Positions 19,355 to 28,213 of a DNA stretch of 64,000 nt are shown here, in pieces; the stretch's first letter is position 1, and each line of letters starts with the position of its first letter. Under the pieces are notes generated by a model. That model was not told the DNA's origin and ran no database searches. It saw only the letters and a list, made by a program, of their open reading frames with translations. The translations under genes and the position numbers were made by a program. This DNA comes from Bog-366 sp963722555 (GTDB taxonomy: Bacteria > Acidobacteriota > Terriglobia > UBA7540): the NCBI GenBank assembly GCA_963722555.1, contig CAVRNQ010000003.1, forward strand, positions 558,001 to 622,000. Reading direction: 5' to 3'.

Positions 19355-20074
19355 ATGTTTGGCAATCACCCAATGCGTGCAAGGAATTGTTGCTTGGCCC
19401 TTTCCGCGTGCGTCCTCATTGGCCTCTTATCGGTCACATCACTTCCGCTCCCGGCACAGCCGGCGTCCGCGAAACCCGACGCCTGGGATTGGACGACCCG
19501 CGACACATGGCAGCACCCCCAGGAAGTGATGGACGCTCTGGACCTTCAGAGTGGCTCCGCGGTGGCGGACGTAGGTTGTGGGGATGGCTACTTCACTTTC
19601 CACCTGGCTGATCGGGTTGGCCCGAGCGGCAGAGTTTATGCTGTGGATATCAAGGAGGACGTGATCCAGAAGATCCGCCAAAGCGCTGCGGAGAAGAAAC
19701 TGCCCCAAATCATAGCCATCGTGGGTTCCCCGGACAATCCCCACCTGGCATCGGGATCTCTGGATGCGATTTTGCTCGTCAAGGCATACCACGAGTTCAG
19801 TCATTACGACATGATGGTTAGTAGTTTCCTCGAGGCGTTGAGACCCGGGGGCCGGCTGGCCGTGATCGATTACATTGCGGAGCCAGGCAAGCCGCGCTCG
19901 GAGTATATGGAGCATCACCGTATCCCTCCGCAACTCGTGCAGCAAGAGGTGGGACGGGACGGTTTTCATTTTCTTCGCAGGGAAGCGGATTTCCCGATTC
20001 CCGGTGACTCGCGAAATTTGTTCTTCCTGCTTTTCGACCGACCACCGGGGGGATTGCCACGGCAACCCTCGTAA
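19355..20074 (+). CDS. Exported class I SAM-dependent methyltransferase
   Basis: A Rossmann methyltransferase with the SAM-binding motif I VADVGCGDGYFTFHLA, an acidic VYAVDIKED second strand and the LRPGGRLAVIDY strand typical of post-I motifs. Unusually, a hydrophobic signal-like segment precedes it (RNCCLALSACVLIGLLSVTSLPLPAQP). This suggests export to the periplasm, where SAM is not expected, or N-terminal anchoring. Such signal-bearing methyltransferases recur in Acidobacteria and related phyla (recollection). Start: ATG 19355, or ATG 19373 six codons later, which gives a cleaner signal. It precedes the Tat oxidoreductase by 40 bp on the same strand, so co-transcription is likely. Confidence 0.85.
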   Translation: MFGNHPMRARNCCLALSACVLIGLLSVTSLPLPAQPASAKPDAWDWTTRDTWQHPQEVMDALDLQSGSAVADVGCGDGYFTFHLADRVGPSGRVYAVDIKEDVIQKIRQSAAEKKLPQIIAIVGSPDNPHLASGSLDAILLVKAYHEFSHYDMMVSSFLEALRPGGRLAVIDYIAEPGKPRSEYMEHHRIPPQLVQQEVGRDGFHFLRREADFPIPGDSRNLFFLLFDRPPGGLPRQPS

Positions 20075-20114
20075 GCGCGGATTATCATAACTAAACTGGG
20101 AGGGGAGCTTACTC

Positions 20115-21344
20115 ATGGTGAATAAACCTGAATTAACTCGACGCGAGTTCCTGAAAGACGCGGCACTTACCGGCGCCGGAGCGGCTGTGCTGGGAGGGCT
20201 CACTCCTGCGCGCGTGTTAGGCGCCAACGACCGGATTCGGGTTGGCGTGCTCGGAACCGGCGAACGCGCTCAATACCTGATGACGCTGTTCAAAAAAGTC
20301 CCCGCAGTCGAACTTGTGGCCGTCTGCGACGTCTACGCGCCCGCGCGCGCCCAGAGCCTGGAGATTGCGGGCCTCCAGGCGCAGTCTTATCTCGACTATC
20401 GCGAGGTGCTGGACCGCAAGGATATTGACGCCGTCGTCATTGGCAGCCCCGATCACTGGCACAAGCAAATGCTCATCGACGCCGTGCACGCCGGCAAAGA
20501 CGCCTATTGCGAGAAGCCCATCATGCATTCGATCGAAGAAGGCGCGGAGATGGTGCGCGCCGTGGACGAAGCTACCCGCATCGTCCAGACCGGCACCCAG
20601 CAGCGCAGTTGGGACCACTACATTCTCGGCAAGCAGATCGTCGCTTCCGGCAAGCTCGGCAAGATCACCATGGTCCATACCTATTGGTATCAGAACTATT
20701 ATCTCTGGTGGAAAGGGATGCCTGAGGTCAACCCGGCCGACCTGGATTGGAAGCGCTTCCTGGGCAGCGCGCCCGACCAGCCTTTCACCGTGGAGAAATT
20801 CCTCTGGTGGCGCTGGTACTGGGATTTCGGCGGCGGCATCCTTACGGACCTGCTCACGCACTGGATTGACGTCATCCAGTGGTACATGGAGCAACCCGCC
20901 CCGAAGACCGCCACCACCGTGGGCGGCCTTTACCGCATGAAGTGGCAGTGCCCCGACACCGTCACCGCTGTCTATGAGTTCCCCGGCGACTTCATGGTGA
21001 CCTTCACCGGGTCCATCAACAGCGGCGTGGACGACGGTGGCATCGAATTCTGCGGCAGCGAGGCGACGCTCAAAATCGACCGGGCCCGCCTGGCCGTGTA
21101 TCCGGAAGGCCTGGCATCGGCGCCCGGCACGCTCGCGCCGGAGCCGGAAATTCTGGTGCGCTCCGAGCACGATGGAGCGCTTGACAACGTGAAGAACTTC
21201 GTGGACTGTATGCGTACGCGAAAACCTCCCAATGCCAATATTCACGTAGGCTTCGAGGCGGCGCGGACTTCCTGGATTGGCAACCTCGCTCTGAAGCACG
21301 GCATGAAAGTCGCCTGGGACGGTGTGAAAGGCAGGGTGGCATGA
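20115..21344 (+). CDS. Tat-exported Gfo/Idh/MocA oxidoreductase
   Basis: An NAD(P)-dependent sugar or inositol-type dehydrogenase or glycosidase. The twin-arginine signal TRREFLKDAALTGAGAAVLGG opens the protein, pointing to folded export. The Rossmann fold follows (RVGVLGTGERAQYLM), then AVVIGSPDHWHKQMLIDAVHAGKDAYCEKP with the EKP motif, and the C-terminal sheet domain. The 409-residue length is normal. GGGAGGGG lies upstream of the ATG. Its stop overlaps the M48 protease start by four bases (ATGA), so the methyltransferase, this gene and the protease look like one operon. The substrate is unknown. A paralogue is at 41551-42768. Confidence 0.92.
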   Translation: MVNKPELTRREFLKDAALTGAGAAVLGGLTPARVLGANDRIRVGVLGTGERAQYLMTLFKKVPAVELVAVCDVYAPARAQSLEIAGLQAQSYLDYREVLDRKDIDAVVIGSPDHWHKQMLIDAVHAGKDAYCEKPIMHSIEEGAEMVRAVDEATRIVQTGTQQRSWDHYILGKQIVASGKLGKITMVHTYWYQNYYLWWKGMPEVNPADLDWKRFLGSAPDQPFTVEKFLWWRWYWDFGGGILTDLLTHWIDVIQWYMEQPAPKTATTVGGLYRMKWQCPDTVTAVYEFPGDFMVTFTGSINSGVDDGGIEFCGSEATLKIDRARLAVYPEGLASAPGTLAPEPEILVRSEHDGALDNVKNFVDCMRTRKPPNANIHVGFEAARTSWIGNLALKHGMKVAWDGVKGRVA

Positions 21345-22222
21345 TGAGACGCACGCTTCTCTTTCCGATGGCGGCCAGAGGCCTGGGAATTCTGTTTTTC
21401 CTGGCCGTATTTGCGGGGCTGCAGCTTCGAGCCGAGGAGCCGACCGCCTCCAAGGCCATCTACAATACGTTCAGTGACGAGGAAGAGATGGCGATGGGCC
21501 GCAAGGCGGCGGAGGAAACCGAGAAGCAAATGCCGATCCTGAACGCTCCGCTGCTGACCAAGTATCTCAATGACGTGGGCCAGAAAGTGGCCCAGGCTTC
21601 CCGCCGACCCCAACTCCAATACTCTTTCAAAATCGTGAATACTGACTCGGTTAATGCCTTCTCACTGCCCGGTGGATACGTCTACGTCCATCGCGGCATC
21701 CTCGACTTCGTCCTGAACGAGAGCGAGTTGGCGGGCGTGCTGGCCCACGAGGTCGGCCACGTGGTGGCCTACCACAGCATGAACGACGTGGCGCGGCGCG
21801 CGCTGGTGGACCGGGTGATCTATGAAGGCAAGAAGGCCGGGCTACTCAACGATCAGCAGGTCACCGACATGATGGAACGGTACGGTGGGCCCATTCTCCT
21901 CTTCGTGGACCGCAAATTCAACCGCGAGGAGGAGTCGGAAGCCGACATGTTTGGTCTCTACAACGCCATCCGCGCCGGCTACGACCCGCAAGGACTGCTT
22001 GCCACGCTGGGCCGCCTCAGCAAGTTCACGGGAAATCCCACGCTCGTGGAGGGCTTGCTCATGAACCACCCGCTCCCCGGCGAACGGGTCCAGGCGCTGC
22101 GCGAGGAATTGAAGCAGAATCCGCCTCCGACGGGTCTCGAGAAAGACAGCCTGGAGTTCCGGGCCGCCAAGCTGGGGATGAAATCACTGCCGCCGCCACC
22201 GCCGAAGAAACCGGCACAGTAA
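21341..22222 (+). CDS. M48-family exported metallopeptidase
   Basis: A zinc endopeptidase of the BepA/Oma1-like M48 type, probably periplasmic and concerned with outer-membrane protein quality control. A signal peptide covers about residues 1-30 (GLGILFFLAVFAGLQLRA). The zinc motif HEVGH is at residues 136-140 (LAHEVGHVVAYHS), with a third ligand Glu in EEESEADMFGLY. YKSFKI-like YSFKIVNTDSVNAFSLPGGYVYV precedes the active site as usual. The last residues are a proline run (PPPPPKKPAQ). No TPR domain is attached, unlike BepA. Two ATGs (21341, 21344) are possible; the first overlaps the upstream stop. Confidence 0.92.
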   Translation: MMRRTLLFPMAARGLGILFFLAVFAGLQLRAEEPTASKAIYNTFSDEEEMAMGRKAAEETEKQMPILNAPLLTKYLNDVGQKVAQASRRPQLQYSFKIVNTDSVNAFSLPGGYVYVHRGILDFVLNESELAGVLAHEVGHVVAYHSMNDVARRALVDRVIYEGKKAGLLNDQQVTDMMERYGGPILLFVDRKFNREEESEADMFGLYNAIRAGYDPQGLLATLGRLSKFTGNPTLVEGLLMNHPLPGERVQALREELKQNPPPTGLEKDSLEFRAAKLGMKSLPPPPPKKPAQ

Positions 22223-22262
22223 GGAGGCAGCGCAGGCCCTTCACGATACAATCGCCCATAGC

Positions 22263-22299
22263 GGCGGGGGAATCTATCCCGATCAGATCGGGACCCCGC
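22263..22299. repeat. Nested palindrome after M48 gene
   Basis: An inner perfect inverted repeat TCCCGATC-a-GATCGGGA (22277-22293) is flanked by an outer GGCGGGG...CCCCGCC pair. It lies 40 bp past the protease stop and could terminate transcription, although no T-run follows. Confidence 0.5.
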
Positions 22300-22365
22300 C
22301 ATCGCCGAGCAACGTAGCGTACCGCGGCGGAGCCGCAACCAAGTGGTTATTTACTGGCGAAGTGA

Positions 22366-22450
22366 CCCCTCACCCGGCGGCGCATGGCCGCCACCCTCTC
22401 CCCTCGGAGAGGGCGGTTTAATCTCCAACCTTCTCCCAGGGGAGAAGGTG
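22366..22450. repeat. REP-like element (CCCTCTCC / GGAGAGGG)
   Basis: The stretch contains GGCGGCGCATGGCCGCC, then CCCTCTCCCCTCGGAGAGGG, then CTTCTCCCAGGGGAGAAG, that is three hairpins in 80 bp. This CCCTCTCC/GGAGAGGG arrangement is a common intergenic repeat in proteobacterial and acidobacterial genomes (recollection). Confidence 0.6.
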
Positions 22451-22950
22451 CTGAGGTACGAAGCGGATGAAGGGTTCCTTGGATCGAAGGCGCGACTGTC
22501 AACACGTGCCCCAAAATGTTTGCTAAAAGAACAAGAAACTACGGGCTTGCCTCGCAGAGTTACGCGTAGTTTGCGTTTCTCTGCGGCTTTTCATCCTTGT
22601 CGTATTTCGATCCGCGGAGTGGTGCAGAAACGCGCACAACTCCGCGCTCCCATCTCCGTGCCGGTCGGGATGGCCAGATCCAAATGGGGACCTCTTGGTC
22701 CCGAATGAAGCGAAATACGGTACATCAATGACTTCGCAGGCACGGCTGGCACCGTGAGAAACGCTCAGGAACGCGCGGGAACAATTAACTTGCACTTACC
22801 TTGCACTTTTTGCCGGGGCCTCCATCATCTCAGCTTATCTTGAGAATGGTGGTACTTCGACAACGCCCATCCTACTGCAACCCTTCCCTTCGTTCGTGGT
22901 AGAATCTGCCCATCAGTTTTCTCAATCCTCGACAGCCGCGCAAGGTCGCG

Positions 22951-23499
22951 ATGAGATTCACCAAAACGTTGACTCTACTCATACTGACGATAGGGCTGGT
23001 CTTTGCCCTGTCTGCCTGGGCGCGGCAGAAGCCTGTAGCTCCAGCCATTAGTCCGGCAAAGCCCTTTACCCAGGAGCAGGTCAGCAACATGGTGCGGGAC
23101 GGATTCGGAGACGAGTCGGGCGCGAAGCTGATCGGGGACCGAGGCATTAATTTTGCCCCGACGGAGGATTTTCTTCAGAGCCTCAAGGCGGCGGGTATGC
23201 GTTTTTGCGCAAAGATGAAGTTGAAATCGGAAATTCCGGATGGAACCATGAATCGGCAATCAGGAGTAAAAAAGGAAACCCCGGTTAACACGGATGACCG
23301 TCAGCGTTTGGCGTCGAGGTCAGAACTCAACGGAAAGCTTTCAGGAAAGGAAGTTAACCATGGATCAGCCGGTCAATTACGGCCAAGCTGGATTCTGGCG
23401 CCGTCTGGGGGCGGCCTGGATCGATGGATTCGTCATTTACACGGCTGCCTCCCTCTTGTCGGCGCTGGCTGCCCTGCTCCATCTCCGGGTATCTCTTGA
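22951..23499 (+). CDS. Small exported protein, probably truncated or frameshifted
   Basis: The first 95 codons look real: a signal peptide (TLLILTIGLVFALSAWA), then EQVSNMVRDGFGDESGAKLIGDRGINFAPTEDFLQSLKAAG. That resembles a short helical module seen in Acidobacteria proteins (XXRGIDFxPTxxxLxxLxxAGA; recollection). After KAAG the composition changes, and the frame runs 140 bp into the start of the next gene, which is clearly coding in another frame. The true protein may therefore end by frameshift near 23200, or the tail may be spurious. No function is assigned. Confidence 0.4.
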   Translation: MRFTKTLTLLILTIGLVFALSAWARQKPVAPAISPAKPFTQEQVSNMVRDGFGDESGAKLIGDRGINFAPTEDFLQSLKAAGMRFCAKMKLKSEIPDGTMNRQSGVKKETPVNTDDRQRLASRSELNGKLSGKEVNHGSAGQLRPSWILAPSGGGLDRWIRHLHGCLPLVGAGCPAPSPGIS

Positions 23500-25792
23500 A
23501 GCGCTTTTCGTCATTCTTGGGACGGCTTACAGCGTGGCCTTTGTGGCGCGAACCGGGCAAACCCTGGGGAAGATGCTCCTTCAGATTCAGATCATGCCAC
23601 AAAGGGCGTCTTCGTTGGGGTTGGGCCGCGTTCTTCTGCGGGAGCTAGCCGGGAAGTGGGGACTGACGCTTGTCCTGCCCATGCTCTTGGGACGAATGCT
23701 TTGCGGCCGCGCCTGGCTGCCCACGATTTTCGACTTGCTGCTGCTATTGCCCATCGCTTTATTGCTTGTGCTTTATACCAGCCTTGCCAAACGTAGTTGG
23801 TACGATCAACTGGCGGGCACCGTCATCATGAGCGCGCCTGTGCCGGCCGCCCGACGAAAGCGCGCCTTCGTGGCTCTGGCGGCGGCTGGCGTATTGGCCC
23901 TTGGGGCGGCGGCGGGCGAGTATGCGGCGCGAGGCTGGCTGCCCTGTCGGTTTGCCGCTTACCAAAGCTCGCGCTCCACCCGGCCATACAAGGCTTTTCT
24001 CAAGCAAAACCATCCTGCCCCAGTTGATTATGTGCTCAGCCTTTTCGACCGGTACGACATCGTGGTGCTCAGCGAACGCGACCACTGGGATCCCACCCAA
24101 TGGGATTTCATCTTCGACGTGGTGCGCAATCCCCGTTTTGTCGAGCGGGTGGGGCTGATCTTTACCGAGGAGGGCCAGCTGGGCATGCAAGGATACTTGG
24201 ATGATTTTATGTCAACGGACGGCCTGCCGGCGGAGGAAGTCAACCGGCGGGTCCTCCACATCCAGCGCAATATGGGCGTGTGGCCCAGATGGACTAAAAC
24301 AAATTTCCACACTTATTTGACGCGGCTATACTATTTCAATCAGACCCTGCCCCCAGAAAAACGCATCCACCATCATTTCACCGATGCGCCCATCGACTGG
24401 CCCAATTTTACCTATGCGCGTTATCAGGCCTACGTTAAGGATGCAGTTTGGCATCGTGACCAGATCATGGGGCAATCGGTAATCGATGAGATGCGCCGCC
24501 TGGCGGCGGCTGGGCAAAAGACCCCCAAATGCCTGGTGGTGATGAATTACCGGCACGGATTCGATTTGACCGGACGAAACCCTGAGCGTGAGCGAACAAA
24601 CGCTTTTGAATTTATCAAGGATGCTTTCGGCGACCGGGCCACGAATGTCTTGATTAATGCCCGGGTAGTGGCGTCCTTTCCCATTACGGGAGGCGTGTGG
24701 GATGCGGCCTTCGAGGAACTAGGCAACCGGCCGGCCGGCTTCGATCTGGCAGGCTCGCCCTTTGGACAGGACCCTTTCGATCTGTTCCCCTTTCCCTACG
24801 GGAAAGGTATATTCTCTACCCCCATTCAGGAGTTTCGCTATTCCGACGTGTTCACCGGATACGTCTTTACCCATCCCACCAAAGATCAGTATCAGCAGGA
24901 AGGTATTCCCGGCTATTACGATGGCTTCGAGGCCGAAGTGATGCGCCGGGCGGCGTTGATCGGCGCCGATTATGCCCGCACGCAGCAGGCCGATATCGTA
25001 TGGGCCAAATCACATGTCCTTCCAGTCACCACGAAGCACTGGGATTACACTGTGGAGTCCTACGTCAGTTTCGCCTTTCTTGGAATCGCGAGCCTTGGCC
25101 TATTGATCGGCACCTTCGCATTCCTATTCCCCGGACGCATGGTTGCGCGCCCGGTCCTGCCGCGTGTATCACGGAAAGAGCAGGCCTGGCTTTGGCTCAT
25201 CTTTGCCGGAAGCATCCTGGGTTCAGTCTACCTGCATGAACTGGGCCATTGCATCCCCGCCTGGATGCACGGCTATCGAGCCATTCCTACACCCGCCAAA
25301 GAGTACATCTTGGCCGCGGCGACGGACCCGGTTCAACGCACAATTGCCTTGGGGGGAATTCTCGGCACTGTTCTGGCCTTGCTGGGCGCTTTGTGGCTCT
25401 ACTTCAAATGGCCGGCAGCCAAGGCTTCCGCGGTTTTGTCCGGAGCGCTGGTGACGCCCGGGCTTTATACTTTGCGTTTTCTGATTGCGGGCCGCGGCCA
25501 TGACGCGACGGAATTCCAGAATGCCCAAGCCGCCATGGGACTTAGCTATTCCGGCCATGCCTTGGATTGGTTCTTCCTAATAGCCTTGGTTGCAATCGCC
25601 CTGGCCTGGGTTTTGAAATCCCGCACCCGGCCAGGGATTCGCTTTCTTTGGAAGTGTCTGAAGGGCGCGGCCCTTGGATTACTCCTGCTGGTTGGGCTGC
25701 AAATGATTAACAACATGATTTTCGATCCCATTTTTGGAGACAAACAGTCACGCCCTCTTTCGATAGAAAATCGACCGGCGGCCCCCAAATGA
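23360..25792 (+). CDS. RDD / esterase-like / HELGH membrane fusion protein
   Basis: An 810-residue three-part membrane protein. Residues about 1-155 form an RDD domain with several membrane helices (FWRRLGAAWIDGFVIYTAASLLSALA, GQTLGKMLLQIQI). A TM helix near 170-190 leads to a large soluble part, about 195-560. That part contains VVLSERDHWDPTQWDFI with Glu239-x-x-His242 and MNYRHGFDL with His399, loosely resembling erythromycin-esterase/ChaN-like proteins. The C-terminal 250 residues have about six helices with HELGH at 626-630 (YLHELGHCIPAWMHGY), an HExxH zinc motif at a membrane helix as in M50-like proteases. The ATG at 23360 has AAAGGAAG upstream. I know of no named family with this combination. 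The middle-domain assignment is weak; RDD and HELGH are clear. Confidence 0.8.
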   Translation: MDQPVNYGQAGFWRRLGAAWIDGFVIYTAASLLSALAALLHLRVSLEALFVILGTAYSVAFVARTGQTLGKMLLQIQIMPQRASSLGLGRVLLRELAGKWGLTLVLPMLLGRMLCGRAWLPTIFDLLLLLPIALLLVLYTSLAKRSWYDQLAGTVIMSAPVPAARRKRAFVALAAAGVLALGAAAGEYAARGWLPCRFAAYQSSRSTRPYKAFLKQNHPAPVDYVLSLFDRYDIVVLSERDHWDPTQWDFIFDVVRNPRFVERVGLIFTEEGQLGMQGYLDDFMSTDGLPAEEVNRRVLHIQRNMGVWPRWTKTNFHTYLTRLYYFNQTLPPEKRIHHHFTDAPIDWPNFTYARYQAYVKDAVWHRDQIMGQSVIDEMRRLAAAGQKTPKCLVVMNYRHGFDLTGRNPERERTNAFEFIKDAFGDRATNVLINARVVASFPITGGVWDAAFEELGNRPAGFDLAGSPFGQDPFDLFPFPYGKGIFSTPIQEFRYSDVFTGYVFTHPTKDQYQQEGIPGYYDGFEAEVMRRAALIGADYARTQQADIVWAKSHVLPVTTKHWDYTVESYVSFAFLGIASLGLLIGTFAFLFPGRMVARPVLPRVSRKEQAWLWLIFAGSILGSVYLHELGHCIPAWMHGYRAIPTPAKEYILAAATDPVQRTIALGGILGTVLALLGALWLYFKWPAAKASAVLSGALVTPGLYTLRFLIAGRGHDATEFQNAQAAMGLSYSGHALDWFFLIALVAIALAWVLKSRTRPGIRFLWKCLKGAALGLLLLVGLQMINNMIFDPIFGDKQSRPLSIENRPAAPK

Positions 25793-26193
25793 GCCTACTC
25801 CGTTCTGTGGGCTAACTGAAAGGCTAACGGGTACCCTCGGGAACAGGCGGGAAAGGACGCGACAGATCACGCCTTGCACTAGCCTTGCGCCTGACTTCCT
25901 GATAAGCCCTGGTAAAATGCGCCCTTCCTTCTACCCGACCTCTTGATGACATGGCAAGCTGCCCGGTCGTTCTGTCCGGTGCTCCTAGCGAGTAGCCACA
26001 GTCAGTGGCTTGCTGCCTGTGGGCCTTTCTCACACCTGCGGGTGGCGCAGGCATTGCTTTTGATGTCAGCGCCATAGCGGGATATCGGTAAGACCGAAGA
26101 CTGGATGAGTCAGCGCTCCCTGCGAGAGATCGCAGACCTCCCAAAACGAGGTCTGCACCAGCCGGCCCACCCAGCCGAGTGGACCGATCCCGG
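25793..26193. other. Intergenic region between convergent genes
   Basis: Four hundred bp between two convergent stops. Some short inverted repeats are present (AGCCAC...GTGGCT near 25991), but there is no T-run terminator and no protein-like frame. Confidence 0.35.
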
Positions 26194-27801
26194 TCAATAA
26201 AATACCCAGTTTAGAATCACCAATCCCATAGCGACCACGCCCGCGAAGATCCACGCGCCCTTCATGCCCGGACCGTCGCGCCCGGCCTCACCCGCGCCTG
26301 ACCGGTACACCAACCCTGCCAGTTCCGTGGCCGGCTTTCGCGGTGTCACCAGGCTCACCCCGGCGGTCACCAGGAAACAGACGCTCCACGCGCACATGGC
26401 GCCGTAAAAGTTGGCCGCCATATCGCTGCCGTAAGGCAGCCAGTGAAAGTGATAAGCGAGGTAATGGGCCAGGCCCGCCAGCGTCCCCGCCACCAGCCCC
26501 ACGAAGCCGCCCGCGGGCGTCGCCCACAGCGTGAACATTCCCAGAAGGAATGTCGCGAAGAGGGGCGCGTTAAAGAACGAAAAGAGCAATTGCACATAGT
26601 CCATCAGGTTGTTGAAGTGGAGAACAATATAGGCCGTCCCGACGCTGAGCAGGACTCCCGCTATCGTGGCCGCGCGGCCCACGGCGAGGTAATGACGGTC
26701 GGGCCTGCCCCGCACCCAGTACGCCTGATAGAGATCGTAGGTGAAGACCGTGTTGAAGGCCGTCACGTTCCCGGCCATGCCCGACATAAAGCTGGCCAGC
26801 ATGGCCGTGACGCCCAGACCCAGCAGCCCATGCGAGTAATAACGGGCCATCAGGGTGGGCAGCGCCAAATCATATCGCGCTGTAATACTTTGGGGATAAA
26901 GCGCCACCGCCACAAGCCCCGGCAGCACCACGAGGGCGGGGAAAAAGAGTTTGACCACCGCCCCCAGCAGCGGCGTTTGGACGGCTGCCGCGGCGTTTTT
27001 CGCCGCCAGGGCGCGCTGGATCAGCAGGAAATCCGTGCACCAATATCCGAAGCTTAAAACGAACCCCAGCCCCAAAACATTTCCGACGCCGTCCATGGCC
27101 GCGCTGAAAGGGCTGGCCACGGGCAAGCCTTTCCAAGTGTGGCTGAGGCCGGGTGGCAGTGCGTGTGCCAAGCCCGGCCACCCGTGCATCTCGCGCAGGC
27201 CGTAAAACACCAGCGGCGAAAGCCCCGCCACAATCAGAATGAACTGCAGCACCTCGTTGTAGATTGACGCCTTCAGCCCGCCCAACACGATATAGACCAG
27301 CACCACAGCAGCCGCCACACAGGCGCTGGTGGCAAACCCCCAACCCAGCAGCGTCCCCAAAACAATGGCCATGGCGTAGAGACTGATACCACTCACCAGC
27401 ACCATCATGGTGGCGAAGGCCACGGCGTTAAAGGCCCGCGTGGCTTCTCCGTAACGCATTTTCAAGAATTCCGGTACGCTGCGCACGCGGCTTCGGTAAT
27501 AGATGGGCATCATGAACAGCGATAGGAACAACATGGCGGGGATGGCCCCCAGCCAATAGAAGTGGTTGGCGCGGGCGCCATACTTGGCGCTCGTGGAAAT
27601 CATGCCCATGATTTCCAGCGCGCCGCAGTTGGCGGCGACAAAGGCGATGCCGGTCACGGCCACGGGGAGCGAGCGTCCCGCCAGGAAAAAGTCTGTGGTG
27701 GAGACCATCCGCCGCCGCAGGCGATATCCGACGAAGAGGATGGCTAGAAAATAGCCGGCAATGATCGCGTAATCCAGCGCATTGAGACCGAGAGGATGCA
27801 A
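26194..27801 (-). CDS. Sodium:solute symporter (SSS family)
   Basis: An inner-membrane sodium-coupled transporter for a sugar, amino acid or related solute. The 535-residue protein has about 13 hydrophobic segments in the SSS pattern. It starts LNALDYAIIAGYFLAILFVGYRLRRR, then STTDFFLAGRSLPVAVTGIAFVAANCGALEIMG, a hallmark of the family, and GLGVTAMLASFMSGMAGNVTAFNTVFTYDLYQ near the eighth to ninth helix. The start is a TTG at 27801 with GAGGAG eight bases upstream; the long extension to 27945 is hydrophilic and unlike the family. A small membrane protein gene lies 61 bp upstream on the same strand, so the two may be co-transcribed. The substrate cannot be told from sequence. Confidence 0.9.
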   Translation of the reverse strand: MHPLGLNALDYAIIAGYFLAILFVGYRLRRRMVSTTDFFLAGRSLPVAVTGIAFVAANCGALEIMGMISTSAKYGARANHFYWLGAIPAMLFLSLFMMPIYYRSRVRSVPEFLKMRYGEATRAFNAVAFATMMVLVSGISLYAMAIVLGTLLGWGFATSACVAAAVVLVYIVLGGLKASIYNEVLQFILIVAGLSPLVFYGLREMHGWPGLAHALPPGLSHTWKGLPVASPFSAAMDGVGNVLGLGFVLSFGYWCTDFLLIQRALAAKNAAAAVQTPLLGAVVKLFFPALVVLPGLVAVALYPQSITARYDLALPTLMARYYSHGLLGLGVTAMLASFMSGMAGNVTAFNTVFTYDLYQAYWVRGRPDRHYLAVGRAATIAGVLLSVGTAYIVLHFNNLMDYVQLLFSFFNAPLFATFLLGMFTLWATPAGGFVGLVAGTLAGLAHYLAYHFHWLPYGSDMAANFYGAMCAWSVCFLVTAGVSLVTPRKPATELAGLVYRSGAGEAGRDGPGMKGAWIFAGVVAMGLVILNWVFY

Positions 27802-27862
27802 GCAGTCAACTCCTCGAGGGCGCGCCTCCCAGGGCCCGCCGCAGACTCGGACGCCGGGGAGC

Positions 27863-28063
27863 TCAAGTGCGACGCGGCCCGCCGATAATTCGGGCAGGAA
27901 GAGTAATGATGGCGCGAAGCAATTCAAACACGCCGTCAACGGCAATTCCCACCAGCCGGAGCGGGAGCAGCAAGATCCAGACCAGCGGGTAAAGCACGAG
28001 TGCCAGGAGCGCCAGCGGCCAGCACAAAATCAATAGGATACACCAGAGCAAAAACTTCACCAT
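27863..28063 (-). CDS. Small two-helix membrane protein
   Basis: A 66-residue hypothetical protein with a long hydrophobic N-terminal half (FLLWCILLILCWPLALLALVLYPLVWILLLPL), then VGIAVDGVFELLRAIITLPARIIGG. GGGGAGG lies about 9 bases upstream of its ATG, which supports real translation. It precedes the SSS symporter in the same direction. The role is unknown; small accessory membrane subunits next to SSS carriers are known, but this one is not recognised. Confidence 0.6.
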   Translation of the reverse strand: MVKFLLWCILLILCWPLALLALVLYPLVWILLLPLRLVGIAVDGVFELLRAIITLPARIIGGPRRT

Positions 28064-28213
28064 GCGGCTTGCCTCCCCGGGAGATCGCTCCCCATTCTAC
28101 GCGAGAAAGGCGACGAAGTGCGCGGACTTCGGACGCGTCCCGCGAATGGCGCTTTACTTTCCTGGCTTTCTTTGGTATTCGGCTGCTGACGAAAGCCCTA
28201 GGAGTACCGAATC

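Larger units (their letters stand above)
22223..22950. other. Gene-free, repeat-bearing region
   Basis: About 730 bp with no convincing gene. It holds the palindromes listed at 22263 and 22366. The middle (22500-22860) shows nothing recognisable. Confidence 0.45.
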
